NCBI RefSeq assembly: GCF_964340395.1
Contig: NC_135564.1
Span: 17,924,431 to 17,988,430, forward strand
Direction: 5' to 3'
Source of the DNA: Glandiceps talaboti
Lineage: Eukaryota; Hemichordata; Enteropneusta; Spengelidae
DNA length: 64,000 nt
This document shows positions 22,601-38,500 of this stretch, in pieces. The stretch's first letter is position 1, and every line of letters begins with the position of its first letter. The notes under the pieces are model-generated. The model was not told the origin of the DNA and ran no database searches. It worked only from the letters and a program-made list of their open reading frames with translations. The translations under genes and the position numbers were made by a program.

Positions 22601-25600
22601 ATATATATATACAAGTGAGTGATAGGTATGACACTTCACTGTACATGTCAATCTCCACTTAATTATGCCAATCAAACCACAAGCCATACTTTGAAACTTT
22701 GAAACTTGTATACGCCAATACTTCAGTGAAGTATTGTCATTTTAATCACATTATTAACTATCAACGCAATATTTATCTGAGGTTCAATTTGCAAAATGCT
22801 AATGAAAGCTATAACCTGAACATGTACATGTAGCTGTTATTTCACAATGACTTTATTTGATATTCACTATCTGTTGTTTTAGTTTTGCCAAGAACTTCAG
22901 GATTTACTTTTCATCACACATACATGATGTACTTTTACACCCCAGATTTACATAAAGCCATTGTATCCCATAGATTTTGACCTGAGGGAAAATTGTTGTA
23001 TGAATAGAATCAGTAGATACTTTCTCTAGAGCTATATGTGTAATGGCAGTCCCATCTTCAATATATTATGATCCTAATGGTGTTAACACAAAACATTGTA
23101 TACTTTGTTGAGTTCGTTATAACTCATTTAATTGTGTTATTTATTGCTCAAAGAATTCTGTAGATTGTGCTGTCTGTACATAGTCTTTTTTTTTAAACAT
23201 GGTCTATTCAGCCGAGCCCCTTATTGTAAGTTGTAAATACTTAACAGTATTAGTGGTACAATAGCCAAGGACAAATACAAATGCAAATAGTTTTCCGTAC
23301 ATCATTATGACTTCACGCCCCACCTTGTCAAAACTTTAGTTTAGGTCTAGCATTACAAAGTATTCTTTTAAGACTAGGAGACGTACACTCTACCTTTGTA
23401 CCTGTACTTGCGCAGACATCATTGAAATGTCTATTGTTTGGTATGACCATGGATTTCAATAAACACACTATATATCAAGTTGAACGTCCTTTATGCATCG
23501 CTAAACTATTACCATCCAGCCATAGCCTGGAATCCATGTGGATTGGGATTTTAGATTTTGTTTTCCAATCAAAATCTAAAATCCCAGTGATCCGCATAAA
23601 TTCCATCCTGCACCAACAAGTATGTGGTTCGGTTGTTCTCTTGAGGCTTGAGTTATATACAAGTCTTACAACAGTACATGGTATCTGTACTTTCAGGGTG
23701 GGGTAGGAGGAGGTGCATTGTATTAAATAATGTAATCATGTATCCAAAGTTTATCATTTTCTAAATGTTACCTAGCATTATTCGACTTTAAACTAATTGG
23801 TTGAAGGTTAAGCATCCAACACTAGTACCACCACAACATGTGGTTGTGTTGTCCTCTTGATGTTCGAGTTTATCACAACGCTGTTTTCACGATGGGGTGT
23901 AAGTCAAAATCTAAAGTTTATGAACTTCTAGATATTTTTATGTATCATTAAGCCAACTAGTTGAAGCTGAAGTGTTCTGAAAAAATTGGCTGCTCATGAT
24001 CATTATGTAGAGCACAGCACCATACCAATTGATTTAAAAGATACTGTGGATAGGAAGGGGTGTACGTCAAAATACAAAGTTTGTAAACCAAATGGAAATA
24101 CTGTTACCTGCATTACACATAGTAAAAGGTTAAAGTCTTCCAAAATTTTGGCGGTCACTCTTTTGATACAGAGCGATTGGTACAAAGAGGATAACATGAC
24201 ATTATTCTATTGAGTGCATGTGACAGCACCTTACTTACTGCATGACGTGCATGTGGACACCTCACCCTCAATGTCTCATTATGTCAATGGAATGTCTGAT
24301 ATCATGGTCCTCCCTATCTCATTTATGGTATATCCTCATGAATATTCATGATCATGTTAATAGGCACAGGTAACAAATGATTGTGTGTTTATTGTGAGAA
24401 GAGCCATGGGATCAATACTTTTCCTCCCATGTTGTGGTTTGTCATGAAACATAGGTACAGAGTGAAAATACTTGTACATTGAGTCTGTCAGCATGTCGTC
24501 CTACACATGGTCACTGGAGGAATACCTCAGGATAGCATTGGTAAACTTGTAATTTTTGATGTTTTGAGTAATTTTATAGTGGTGTTGGTTTTCAGTGATA
24601 CTACTTCTTACTGTGACCCCATTGATCCAGTTTCATTCATTCATGGTACCGTATTGCAATAAGTATTTGTATGCACTCTCTATTTTTAGCCAATTCTTTA
24701 TATATTATATTTTCATATTCTTGCCAGGTTCTGATGACGTGGCCGAAATATGTATATAATCAAATATAAATGTTGAAATGAAATTATATTTTATCTGATG
24801 ATTTGTTTGATCAAAAGTTTGTGTAATTTTTGGTGATAAATTATGGATGATTGATGTCATTGATATGGCAATAATATTTGTAGTGATATTGACCTCAATG
24901 TTCAAACAATAACAGACCGTTTCCTTTTTTGAAAAAATATTTGATGGGTCAAAAAATGAAAGTACAGTCAGTAGAACACTGTCCTTGTTATAAAGCATAC
25001 ATTTTTGTATCCATATCTACTGTGTTCATTTATAACTAGAAATAATTTTTTTTAATACATTAATTAAAAATTGAATTGACATATTTTATTTTGTAGTATC
25101 AACATGTACACTTTAGACAGAAGAGATATTTTATTTTTGATATTTCTATTTTAAATATAATGATAATTGCTATTTGTTTCCATTTCACTTTGAATTAGAA
25201 TTAAATAATTTGTTTATTGCACCGGGTGACCTATCCATTTATTCTATAAATATGGTAGCTATAATTATAATAACAATATTTTGGTTGGCTGTAGGTTGGT
25301 AAAATCTACCTGAGTTCCACTGGTATTGTACTTTGTATCACAATCAAAATTATGGTTCAAAGTATCGACGTCTATACAACATTACCAGATTCTCAGACAT
25401 TATTTGGTTGTCTGAGGTAGATTTCAGCCCCTCTGTTTACTGATATTCCCCACCAACAGTGTATGGAAATATATATCAGTTTTAGCAGATTTCATTCCTC
25501 TGTTACTGGGGTCCCCAAACCATATAGCAAACATCATTCACTAGGTCAATTTTCCCAGCCAACACAAGTATTTTATTTGATAGTCATAGATTATGCCTTG

Positions 25601-28600
25601 TAAAAATATAACATCTAGTCATGTTTTACACAATTCTGCAAGTCATACCGTATTTGTGTAGTCTGAAAGATCCAGTGGTTGGTTAGCTTATGTAACTCTA
25701 CCTCATGTCAGGTTTGAGCAAATAACATGTGAAAACAACTGGTTGATGGATCTTTCATTTTCAGGCAAACTATTTGTATAATTTCAGTTGTTTTTGAATA
25801 TTTGTGAAAAGGGCAGTACATGTGATTAACTTTTATAATTAGACAAAAATACCTATCAATAATAAATGATGCATGAGATTATTTTTCCTTGCAAACATAG
25901 ATATACATGTAGATCCCAGTGAGTGCATTCATACCAATAAGTACCACAGATATGTACCCGTTTAGTTATGACATTTCTAGTTTTACTAGTTGTAAAGAAT
26001 TCTTTCCATCAACATGTTGAAACAAGACATTTTTGTTTCATATCTCTTTCTATTGCAATAGCCATCATTCTGTCTTTTTTATTTGTTTTTAATTTTATTT
26101 CTGTAACAAGGACATTCTTCTATATTTTATGATATGGAATAATGTGGTTATCTTGATCACTTCATCAAAATGGAAAACATGTGATAAGAATGATAACGGA
26201 AAGAGTAGTGATGAATGTGTAATTTTAAATTCATAGTTTCACAGATAGCCCTTACAATCTGTCTAATTAGTTATATTTCCAATGTTATAGATGTCTACCG
26301 TGTGGCATGCCAACACTGTACTCTAAGTGACTGTTTTCCATTTCATCAGTAAATTACAATCATACCTGGGTGAAATAGTTAGTTATGTAACTATTATACA
26401 CAGGCTCTATAGCTATGCAGTATACCATAGTTTTGTTTACTTTCTTTTTGTGATGTCATCATAATGCTGAAAACCTACATTTTGTTTTATTCAATAAAAA
26501 AAAAATTAGTGAAGATAAATGTAGAAATGAAAAGTTTTAAATTCAACCTTATTGGGAGCAAGTTCTTGTCATTTCATATCAAACTCATTAACTTGTATTA
26601 ATCACCACTAGTTACAAAGCTTGGTAGTCTATATATTGTATGTACCCTTGACTACTGCTAATTTGGTAGTCTAGTTACAAAGCTTGGTAGTCTATATATT
26701 GTATGTACCCTTGACTACTGCTAATTTGGTAGTCTAGTTACAAAGCTTGGTAGTCTATATATTGTATGTACCCTTGACTACTGCTAATTTGGTAGTCTAG
26801 TTACAAAGCTTGGTAGTCTATATATTGTATGTACCCTTGACTACTGCTAATTTGGTAGTCTAGTTACAAAGCTTGGTAGTCTATATATTGTATGTACCCT
26901 TGACTACTGCTAATTTGGTAGTCTAGATACCGTACTGTTGTTTAGTAGTCTAGTATGTGTCCTGGACTACTGCTAATTTGGTAGTCTAGATACTGTTGTT
27001 TAGTAGTCTAGTATGTGTCCTGGACTACTGCTAATTTGATAGTCTAGATACAATGATTGGTAGTCTGTGTGTCCTGGACTACTGCTAATTTGGTAATCTA
27101 GATACAATGATTGGTAGTCTGTGTGTCCTGGACTACTGCTAATTTGGTAGGCTAGAACTCTAGATACAATGTTTAGTGCTCTATGTGTCTTGAACTACTT
27201 CTAATTTATGCCCAGCATATCTGTTTTCATTATTATATAGCAACAACATTCACTGTACATGTATGATGTTAGTCAGGTTATCATGAAAAGTTATTCAGAT
27301 GTTTATTATCGCTATTATTCGATTCATAATTTGTTTTATTTTTCATATGTTGATTTGTAGGATGACAGGTCCAAGAAAGAACGTCTTGAAGAAGAAGGAA
27401 GAAAGATGATGGTGGTGGGAATATGTGCAATGTCCAAGAAATCAAGGTCCAAACCAATGAAAGAAATTTTGACACGATTGGAACGATTTGAATATATTGT
27501 GACTGATATATTTGAAGAGAGTGTAATTTTACATGAACCTGTAGAAAAATGGCCGCTATGTCACTGTCTTATATCATTCTTTTCTAAAGGATTTCCATTA
27601 GAAAAAGCTGTACAATATGGCAAATTAAGGAAACCATATGTGATTAATGATTTACAAAAACAATTTGGGCTGCAAGATAGGTAAGTCTCTTGCCAGACAA
27701 TATTATATAAAGTGCCATCTTTGAGTTGTTGGTATTTCAGATACTGTATTAAAGAAGTCAGGGATGCCACTGTCTTTGCTTGAATTTAACATCTATGATT
27801 GATAGTCAGATTTAGCCAAGTGAACTGTTTCAGGTACAATTTTCTGTTAATTTCCATTGGTCTAACAACTACCACCTCATAAATTTGGTAGTCTTAGATT
27901 CAATGTTAAGTCGTCTCTGTGCCTGGACTACTTCTAACTTTAAGTCCTGATTGTGTGCTCTTGGTGCCCTGAACCTGTGACCTGAACAGTGAAAGAAGTT
28001 TGTTGAAATAGAAAGTACATACAGGAGGATGAAGATCTGCACCAAGAATTTCACCTGATTTCTTTTATAAATCATTCGTATATCTTTGTAAATTTTCTGT
28101 GCGAGGGGCTGAGGCCCAGCACCGATTAAGAAATAAACTAAAACTAAAATCTAGGGAATGATGATAAAGATCAGATAGTTGACATTGTGTTGTTCCTATC
28201 ATAGATCTTGGAGGGGAGTTGGGACTGTCCCTCCACGCAGCGACATATGTTCCTATCAATTTGCCTGCTGTGTTGACTATTTGGGCTAGTAACCCTGTAT
28301 AATGATGGCCTACCATATTACTCTGTTAAACTTAGTTCACGTTGTATCAAACTCCAGGGCTTATAATATGAAAATTGTAAACTTTCTGAGAAGTACATGT
28401 ACTTCAAGGACAGACTTGAAATGAAAGACCATAAGACTATTTTTGGGACTTATTCGAGCTGCTTCAAGGACATAATTACTAAACTTTACAGTTGTAATAT
28501 TAGTTTCTCAAGTAAGCTAGATTCCTCAAGGATCTCTCCACATTGAAAGATATTGATTGACTGTGTTCCTCTTGTAGGCGATATGTATATGAAGTTTTAA

Positions 28601-31600
28601 AGGCAGAAGGTATAGGTCTACCAAGATATGCAGTACTTGACAGAGATTCTGATGATCCAAATGGTAAGTGATAGACTGTTAGTATTTACATTATGTAAAG
28701 TGATCACTTGTGTTGATATAGGTGTGTACATGTATGTAATTGACATACAGTGCAATGTTGAAAATAGTATTCTAAACACAATGATATGACCATGCAAATT
28801 TTCAATGTACAAAATGTATATATGAAGTCATGAATGTTGCATTTTTGGCAACATTTTCTGTTTTTGGATAAACCTGTGTAATAACAACCCCATGATGCGT
28901 GGGTGCAAATATGGATACTTTGGGTATTTGCAAGTTTGCTTGCAGTATTAACTGATGATGGAGCTACACTTTCAGACACAGCTAACATTGCAAGCAGTAC
29001 ACTCATGCTAATACCTGGAGTATGATATGCCATACTAGCACTAACACATTATAGGGTTCTGTCAGATGGTATTATACAATGTCATTTAATCATAATGTAC
29101 ACGGTGCTCTGAATCCCACCAGTTATTAACCAAGTTATGGCACCATTAATCAATCCTCTTATTATACATCATGAAAAACACTATATTTGTGTCATCCACA
29201 GAGTTTTCACTACACAATGTCAGGGTCACTGAACCCTTTTACAATTTCTAAGCAAACTCTTCAAACCACATTTATTTATTTATTTATTTATTTATTGCAT
29301 CCCCTTTGTATCAGGGGCTCACTTAAGCATGTTAGGAGCAGCACTAACAGAAAATTAAAATACATACAATGCTAAAAAATTAGAGAAGATATGACTAGTA
29401 AATCACATACAGAAATAAACAAACCAAAGGGAGGGATTGAATAAATATGTTGACAATATTTTAGTGGCAGTCATTTCAGTTTTAAATCTCAAACATTTAT
29501 GTCCAACCACCTGTCATAGAAGTTGTACTCAGATGTCAGTCTCTAATCGTTATTGTGAAATAATACTATAATACTCTGTCTTGTTTTTACATTTCTGGGA
29601 TGAATCAATTTTTAGATGGCATTGGTAACTGCAATTTATCCCAAAACACACTTATATTTGCCCTCAGTGTACAGCAGATGTCAGTGACCAGTGTGCCCTC
29701 TAAGCCAATTTGACATGCCACTGACGCACACAATTTCTAGTGACGCACCAAAATTTGGTGTTCCCCTATCTCTTACTATGTGGTGACTCACAAGAAATCC
29801 CAGTTTTCTCATTTTGACTCAACAACAAAATTTGGCTATCATTAGAGGGCACACTGGATGTCACAAATGAAAAAAAAATTTTAACAACAAAAAAGTATCT
29901 GTGGCAACATGAGAGTAACAAATTATCATTGCTAAAGGAAAGATTTTGAATTGTTGTTTGTTATCCAGGCAGACCGAGTAGAATGCTCTACAGTGAGTAA
30001 TAATAAAAATACTTTATTGTCATATGTGTTTATACAATGATAATGTAGTGATTCTGCAAAACTTGGATTAATTAAAAATAACATTTCAAACAACAAAATT
30101 TACAGATTACTGTGACAAAGAAGACATTAGATAAAAACTATGACACTACAATAACATTATGATTCATTTAAAATACAAACAACAGTTGAACAAAAACTGA
30201 TTTTGAAATGATTAATTCTTGTTTAATAGATGTATAACTAGTTAGCAAGGTACGCCGTGACAGGACACCCTCACACATCGGTCAACCCCCTCCCACAGGA
30301 GGATGGTGAGGATGGAATGACACGATGTATCTTACACTCTAATGTATAATATGTATGCAACACATTACATTTCAAACAATGGGTGCGCCATGTGATAAAT
30401 GTCACTGATTGTAGACTTTGACTTCCTAGTAATGTTACGTTGCGTTGAGTAGACTTTAAACGAGGACTCAAAAGGTGATAGTTCATCCCTGATAATACTA
30501 ACTGCTGTATTGTACCAAAAAAAAGCCATTTTACTCTTACTCCTATATTACCCTGTTAGTAAAATAAGTTTGACTTGCCTAGCAGATATTGCAGATGAGA
30601 GTAAATTGCCCTGTTAGTAAAATAAGTGACTTGCCTAGCAGGTATGGCAGATGGTTAAAAACAACAACACTGTTACATGTGTATAATTGAGGAATGTAAT
30701 ACATGTAATATAGAAGATTTAAATGTCCTGTAAAACTAGACCCAAATAACGATCTACTATTATGAGAGTACGAGAATACGGTAATTATGGATGACAAATA
30801 TAATTTGTACCTCGATGTTATTACTGAAAGTGGTGTACATCTCACTATCTTAAAAACAGCTACTATGCAAAAGGTATTAGGTTACTGAAACATAAAACCA
30901 GCTCTGTTGTTTAATGATAATAATGAAAGGTAGTTAAAATCCAGATATTAACGATACACAGTATCCATAGAAGTGTGTTTTTAAGTGTCTATTTTAAATT
31001 CATATTAATATTTACAACCTTTCCATGTATTACAAGAGAAGACTTAAAATATTGAAGACCTTGAATGTTTTCAGTTATTACAGCCCCAATATATGTATAG
31101 GTTTTATTACAGAGGGACAATGGTTTTGTTAATATTAGTATAGCAGAAATACCATAGAATCTCCATGATATTGTAATACTCATAAAAAAAACTAATTACT
31201 CTTTTTGAAGACTTTACCAGGGTCTACAATTACATTATAGTTCAGTTCAGCTGTAAAGATTTTATCATAGTATATTGAAATATAACACATAAAATAAACT
31301 ATTCTATATATATTTGTACAAAATTTAGGACACAACATTGTTTTATAGTGAAAACATCACCTAATCATAGTGTAAAATCTACCTGAGTGCCCCTCTCATT
31401 TTACCAGGGTTCCCCACCAAAATTATGGTATAATGTGTAGGAAACTATTCCAGTTTTACTATATTCCCCTTTCTGTTACCAGGGTTCCCCAACCTTAGCA
31501 AAAACACTGTTCAATCTCATATATATACAAAATGTAATACCAAAACCCCAACTGATATATAATTAACACATATCATAAATTGTTGTAGGGTGTGATATAC

Positions 31601-32235
31601 AAATATTATTGCATAGCTATGAATGTTCCCCCTTAGATTTACTTTCTTTTGAAAGTGTATAACAGTTGTGTTACTGAATTCAATTATTTCTCCTTGTGAA
31701 GTGTATTACTGTCGGCACCAATGATGTTAGCAGTATGGAAATGAGGGGTAAACCTCCCAACAGTCAAAGTGTACCAGCGACAAATGGTATACCTTTATAT
31801 TTCTTACCTGCATTATATTGATTTTGGGTCTGTGAGTTGTGAAATACACGGTATAAAAACTAACTACAAGTTAATTATTGTTTTACTACACAGAATCTGA
31901 CTTAGATGAAGGAGATGATTCAGTAGAGGTGAATGGACAAGTGTTTGCTAAACCATTTGTAGAGAAACCAGTGTCAGCTGAAGATCATAATATTTACATT
32001 TATTATCCTATGTCAGCTGGTGGTGGCAGTCAAAGACTTTTTAGAAAAGTAAGTTTGATTGTACTGTATTCTGAATGCTCGCTATTTGTAGATCTGGTTG
32101 TATATGGTCAGATCAGTGGCCCAGAACAAGAATAGACAGACTTATCTCCTATCCTTTACAGTTGTAACACATATGTTACATTTGTACATCTGTCTTGTTC
32201 TGGGCCATTGACTGGTAATGGTATGTCAGTCTTAA

Positions 32236-32324
<89 letters not shown>

Positions 32325-32431
32325 GTCTGTCTGTCCATGTGTCTATCTGTGTATGTGTCTAGTGACTCAAACTTTATGACTATTTATCTACATTTCAAAT
32401 GCATGTGTGTACAGATATACATCATAACATG

Positions 32432-32514
<83 letters not shown>

Positions 32515-35500
32515 ATGTCTCTTTCTTGTATTCATGTCCCTGTGTATTTTCCAGTCTGTAATTTTGTCATATGTCTATCTGTTAATAGCCAACAATCTTA
32601 CTTTTCTTTTTTTTATTTGCAATTTCCACCTTTAACATATCTTGTAATGATTGACATTGTCACAGCAATTAGGCATAATTGGAAAATACATCATAATTGA
32701 CATAAATCTCACTGTCCTTGGTTAGATTGGCAGCAGGAGTAGTGTCTACTCACCAGAAAGCAGAGTCAGGAAAAAAGGGTCTTATATTTATGAAGAATTT
32801 ATGCCAACAGATGGAACTGATGTCAAGGTGAGTAATCAGTAATATATATAAATAGTACTTGCTGGAAACATGTCAAATTAAACAGATACTGGACACCACC
32901 TTCCAATGAATACAGTAATATAGTTGTATGTGTTTTGACGCTGGATTTATTTTAGCTGAATACACATAAAAGCTTGTCTGCTGAAATAAGTCCCACTAAC
33001 TCACTTAGGACTTGTCATATTTCTACATTCAGCTGTAGTGAAATGTATCAACAACAGTTGAACTGAATACAGCAAGCCAAACTGATGAGATATTTACAAG
33101 TAGTGTCTACTGTCACCTTACACTGTCCACAAAATTAAGTGTACCTGACACACCCCAAAATTGTTAATGTGCCAAAATAAATATGTTTCCACAGTAACAC
33201 ATTTGTTTTAGATAGGTACTAACATTGGTAACTAACAGATATAGGGATAGTGTGTTGTGGTTGAACCACAACACACTATCCCTATATCTGAAATAACCTT
33301 TAGATTAATGTCAGGCTCTCCATTTTTCTTGAGTTATAGAAAGGGCTGGGGTAAACAACACATACCCGGTGTTGATAGCTTAGTGGAGCCAGTGTTCTTC
33401 ATTGTACAAATTACCATGCACAAGTATACATACAAAGTAGCCACACTGAAAAACAATTAGCCATTAAATGTGAATGGGGATTCATAGAAAGTTTTTCGTA
33501 GAGTAAAATATCTTATTCTTACATTGACATTTAAAATGATGGTGTTGGTCAGCAACCTCTGAGTGGTAGTTGCTAGTTTTGAGTCCCGGATGGCCACATT
33601 TTGGTGCTAACCGGTGTAGGTAGAACTCAGCTACTCAGAATAGTAATTTTTTTGTCTCAACAGGTATATACAGTGGGACCAGACTATGCCCATGCAGAAG
33701 CCAGGAAATCACCAGCACTTGATGGTAAAGTAGAGAGAGACAGTGAAGGAAAAGAAGTCAGATATCCAGTCATCCTTAATAATATTGAGAAACTTATAGC
33801 CAGGAAAGTATCACTGGCTTTTAAGGTGAGTCTGTTCAAAAGTTCATTGCACATATCTAACAATGATGTCTACAGATACAGTTATAGTAATGTAATCAAC
33901 AATTGTAGTAAACTTGAGTATAGACAGACAGACATACAGATGGACATCTTCATGGTCTTTGCCCACTGTTATAGTAAGACTATTAAGAGTAATGCAATGA
34001 TAAAATGAGGGCAGCAGTCAGAAAGCATTTCTTCAAATTCTAGAAATGAATATTCCAAGGCATTTTCTTTTACATTGTAACTGAGTATGTCTACAGGACA
34101 TCATTTGTTTAATATATTGAAGAGCCATAAACTAAAAACTTAAAGGTAAAAAATTGGTAAATGGTTTAACCTCTCTAATGATATTTGCCCTGATTCTATT
34201 CTATGAATTCTCACTGTTGGTTGTTACTTAAAGAAAGAGCTACACTATCAACTTCCAAGTTTTATCATAAGTTTTATCAAATTTTAAAAACAAAAAGTCA
34301 GTTATAATACTCCCTATAGCTACTGTGAGTATGATCCACTATCTTGACAAAACACATTATGTATGATGGTTATTTTATGTGGTCTCATCTGATTGTATTG
34401 ACAGCAAACTGTATGTGGTTTTGATTTACTACGTGCCAATGGTAGATCATATGTCTGTGATGTCAATGGCTTTAGCTTTGTGAAAAATTCCATGAAATAC
34501 TACGATGACTGTGCCAAGATTTTAGGGTAAGTGAAAAACAATTTCAAAGAAGTTTATGTAACATTTTTGTAATAGTTGGGGATAAACTGAAATTCATACT
34601 TAAGCAAGTTTTTTTTTCAAGGAAACTGCTTCTAAACCTGACATGGTAATAATACTACTCAGAGAATTTGTACAAATAAACATACTGACTGGAAATTAGG
34701 ATTTAATCTTGGTGGGGTGGTAATAACAAGTGAATATGTACCTATATTAATGTCTTAAAGGCCAAGGTTTCAATCCTAGGTTCTTGCATTAGTGTTATCT
34801 CATTAGTTGGGCCATAAGGATTACATAGGATTATTTTTTTGTTCTAGACCAACTTTTTTTCTAGATATCTACCAGATAACTGCTGTTAACATCTTAACAA
34901 TATGTTATGATTGATTCAGTGAATTTCATCTTTCCTTAGGAATCTTGTGATGAGAGAGTTAGCCCCTCAGTATGACATTCCATGGAATATTCCAATGGAA
35001 GTAGAGGAGGTGCCATATGTACCAACAACATCTGGAACAATGTAAGTTGATTGAACAGGTTTTTTATTAGTGTTTATGTAGTATATTGACTATGTCATTT
35101 TCAATGACTTGTTTTATAACTAGACAACATGACCTCGGATAAAATTTGTGAAAAAAATACAAATACAGTATTATTTAAAGTGGCCATATGGATGAGAATT
35201 TGGTATTTATTTTGGAATTTTATTTGATAAAACAGCTTCACTATGTTTTCTACTTGAAAAAAATAATATGAAAGAACATATACCAAGTCTATGTTTATAA
35301 CTCAAATTACATTGCAAAAAAATGTAAAAAGTGTAAAAAGTTTGTTATTGTACATACGATAACAAACATTTTACACATAGTTTAATGTTTTGCAGTTTAT
35401 TGAGTTGCGAACATGGACTTGGTATATGTTATTTCACATTATTTTTTCAAGTAGAAAAACATAGTGAAGCTGTTTTATCAAATAAAAATCAAAAATAAAT

Positions 35501-38500
35501 ACCAAATTCTCATCCATATGGCCACTTTATCAATGAATAAATTAGAATATTTTTAACTATGTGATTATTTAAAGTTGTATCACTGTCATTTATTACAAGG
35601 AGTAGGTGTCTTGCAAGTCTTTGACACTAATATCCCTATTATTTCATAAACTTTGGTTTGTTCCTGTGATTGTCTATGAAGGGTTATCCCATTTGATGTA
35701 GATATAGGGGTGAATAGGTTATAATTATCTAAATCATTTCAGGATGGAGTTGAGGTGTGTGATTGGAGTAATGCGTCATGGTGACAGAACACCAAAACAA
35801 AAACTAAAAATGGAAGTCAGAAATCGGAGGTAAGTTTGCAAAATATTCCAAGATGTATAATTCTAGAGTTTTTCGATATTTTGCCATTCCATGCATTACC
35901 TGAATACTAAATGTATTCAAAGATTTACCTACTCAGGACACACTCAACAGAATTGTTACAAGCATACATTCAAGTTTACAAAGATGACATCAGTAATATG
36001 GGTTGTGAGTAAAGTTTTCTAATCAACATGTTGTCTATTTTCTGTGTTTATCAGATTTTTTCAACTATTTGCCAAGTATGATGGTTATAAACATGGAAAA
36101 ATCAAGTTGAAGAGACCAACACAACTACAGGTAAAAAGTGATCACCACAGTGCTGAGGTGCTGTTATTCAATTTTTTCCCGTTTCTCTGAGATATACAGT
36201 GTACACTGTGTGTACATGGACATGGATGAAAACATGCCCAGTTCAATAGATAGAGAATATATTGTTCATGGTTCCAAGAATCAATAGAACAGTAAATATA
36301 GTTAGTTTGGAACGATAAATTGGAAACGAATGTGATGTTTTGATTTGTCAAATGTGGGACTCAGATCAAAACATAACATTTGTTTTCCAAATTAACATTC
36401 CAAAGTAACTATATTTTACTGTCCTATGCACAAGCCCCATTCAGATTACAAATTAACCATTTTTAATCCGCTCTCTTCTGGGGGTGGGGGGTGTTTGGTA
36501 TTTATGTGAACGCAAAACATAAGTTTGGGAAAACAGGATTAACAGTTAATCATCCTGATTCCATTTCACTGAATAGTAGAAGAGGTCAAGAAAATACTGA
36601 TGTACTATGCAGTGCAGTGCACAGCTGACTATATGTAGTGACAACACAAATTTTGAATTTTTTTTTTGGGACTCTTTTGAATACAGGAAGTTTTAGATGT
36701 TGCAAGATATTTATTAGCTGAAACAGAGCGACAACAAACAATATCAGAGGTTGAAGAGAAGAAACGGAAACTGGAGCAGCTGAAAACTGTACTGGAAATG
36801 TACGGACACTTTTCTGGAATTAATCGTAAAATACAACTGAAATACCAACCAAATGGACGACCCAGACATTCTAGCAGTGAAGACGGTAAGTTTTTTCTTA
36901 CAAGTTTGCTATTTTATAAAAGGTTTCTATGACACTGGTGATTTGTTGTTGTCAGTTCAAGCAAGTCCTCGGGTTTGGCTTATTTGCATATTCATACCAC
37001 AGTGTGTCATTTATGGTTCAAACTTGCTGAAGTATAGTCTGTTTAACTAAACCAGAGTACAGATATACAAAAATAGCCTTTCTGATTGGTTGCATGCTAT
37101 ACCACAGTTGTATGCAAATGAACATATAAATAATATGCAAATAGTATGCAAATAAATATTCAAATGATGGGCTTGTATCTGGTACAGAACTGCAGTGTCA
37201 TAGAGATCTATGTTTCAGCTTGCCTTTTTCTAATATTTGCAGTGCATTGCAAATGCTAACCATGTCAGGAAAGTTTTTCAAACTTCAAAGTGACTTTCTG
37301 AAAAGAGATATAACAATGAAGTGTGTTTTGAATCACTGAATTCATTAAAAAGTTGGGTAGATTATGATTACATTCAAATTGACGTGATACAGGTATACAA
37401 TTGATTTGTGCAGTTGTGTGGTGAGCCAGATTTTTCTAAGATAGTTAATTCCTGGGCTTATCCTATGAGCAATATTTAGTGTGTAAAAGGGTAGTCTGCA
37501 GACTAATTATCTCAGTGTAAAGTTAGACTGACATAGATATAAAGGAAGCAGCGTTTTTGTTAAGCAGTTAAAATTAACCTGTGTTCCCCTGTTATTTTTA
37601 CCATAGTTCCCCATCAAAATTATGGTATAATGTAAGGGAAAGTTCAAACTATGTCTATATTCTCCTTTCTGTTACTGGGGTTCCCTAGCCTTAGCAAAAA
37701 CACTGTAGATGGCTACCATGTTTGTTTGTAGCGAGGGGTTGAGTGTCAAAGTTAAATAAAAAAGTTAGAAAAGTAAACACAGGATTATTGATGTTTTAAT
37801 CTAGCAGCATTGTTATTTCTCATTACAACTGCAAGTCACATGTAGACTTGACTTTTCTGACTTCAAAACTTGTGTGATGTGAGCGTTTATTACTAATCAT
37901 TTCTATAGTTTTTTGACAATATTGCTTCATCTATCAATTTTGGCCTTACTGTGTGATGAATAACAATCACCTTGCACACTGTAAATGGCAGAAACAGGCA
38001 ACATGTATGCAAAATATGCAAATCAGAAAGTTGTGAAATTAGAATGTTGATCTTTAAAGCTGAATGGAAGTTATGACATCATTAGAAAAGATCTTTAAGT
38101 GAAGTGAATATTTCTTGTCTGGAAACATATTGGTAGATTTAGTCAATAATTTCATAGACTCTACATGTGTATGGTCTATGGTAATTCCCGCAATTAGACT
38201 TATGTGTTTGTTAGTGTCAAAGACACGTGATTTCTGTATTGTTTTTGACAACATTGCCCTCTTTAGACAAAATAATATTGCTTTTGTTTTTACTTTATGT
38301 GCCAACTTAGACACTAATACATGCATAGACATGAACAAAAGTAGAACAAATGTGTAATGAGTATGCCAGATAAGAACCAAATCATCACCCCTTTTCATTT
38401 GAAATTAGGACAGTATAAGATTTAGTTTGCTTATTTCTATGTTCACGTTTCGAGTGATCTTAGAACATGTGCACTGAGACAGGTAATGTGTTCTGTATTG

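Noticed and set aside
27406-27408. ATG at 27406 as the start of gene B
   Set aside because: The exon is open upstream of it and joins in frame to a spliced upstream ATG at 19571; kept as an alternative start only.
31700-31790. Possible exon between B3 and B4
   Set aside because: Read from any nearby acceptor in the phase required by B3 it hits a stop (TGA), and B3 joins B4 directly.
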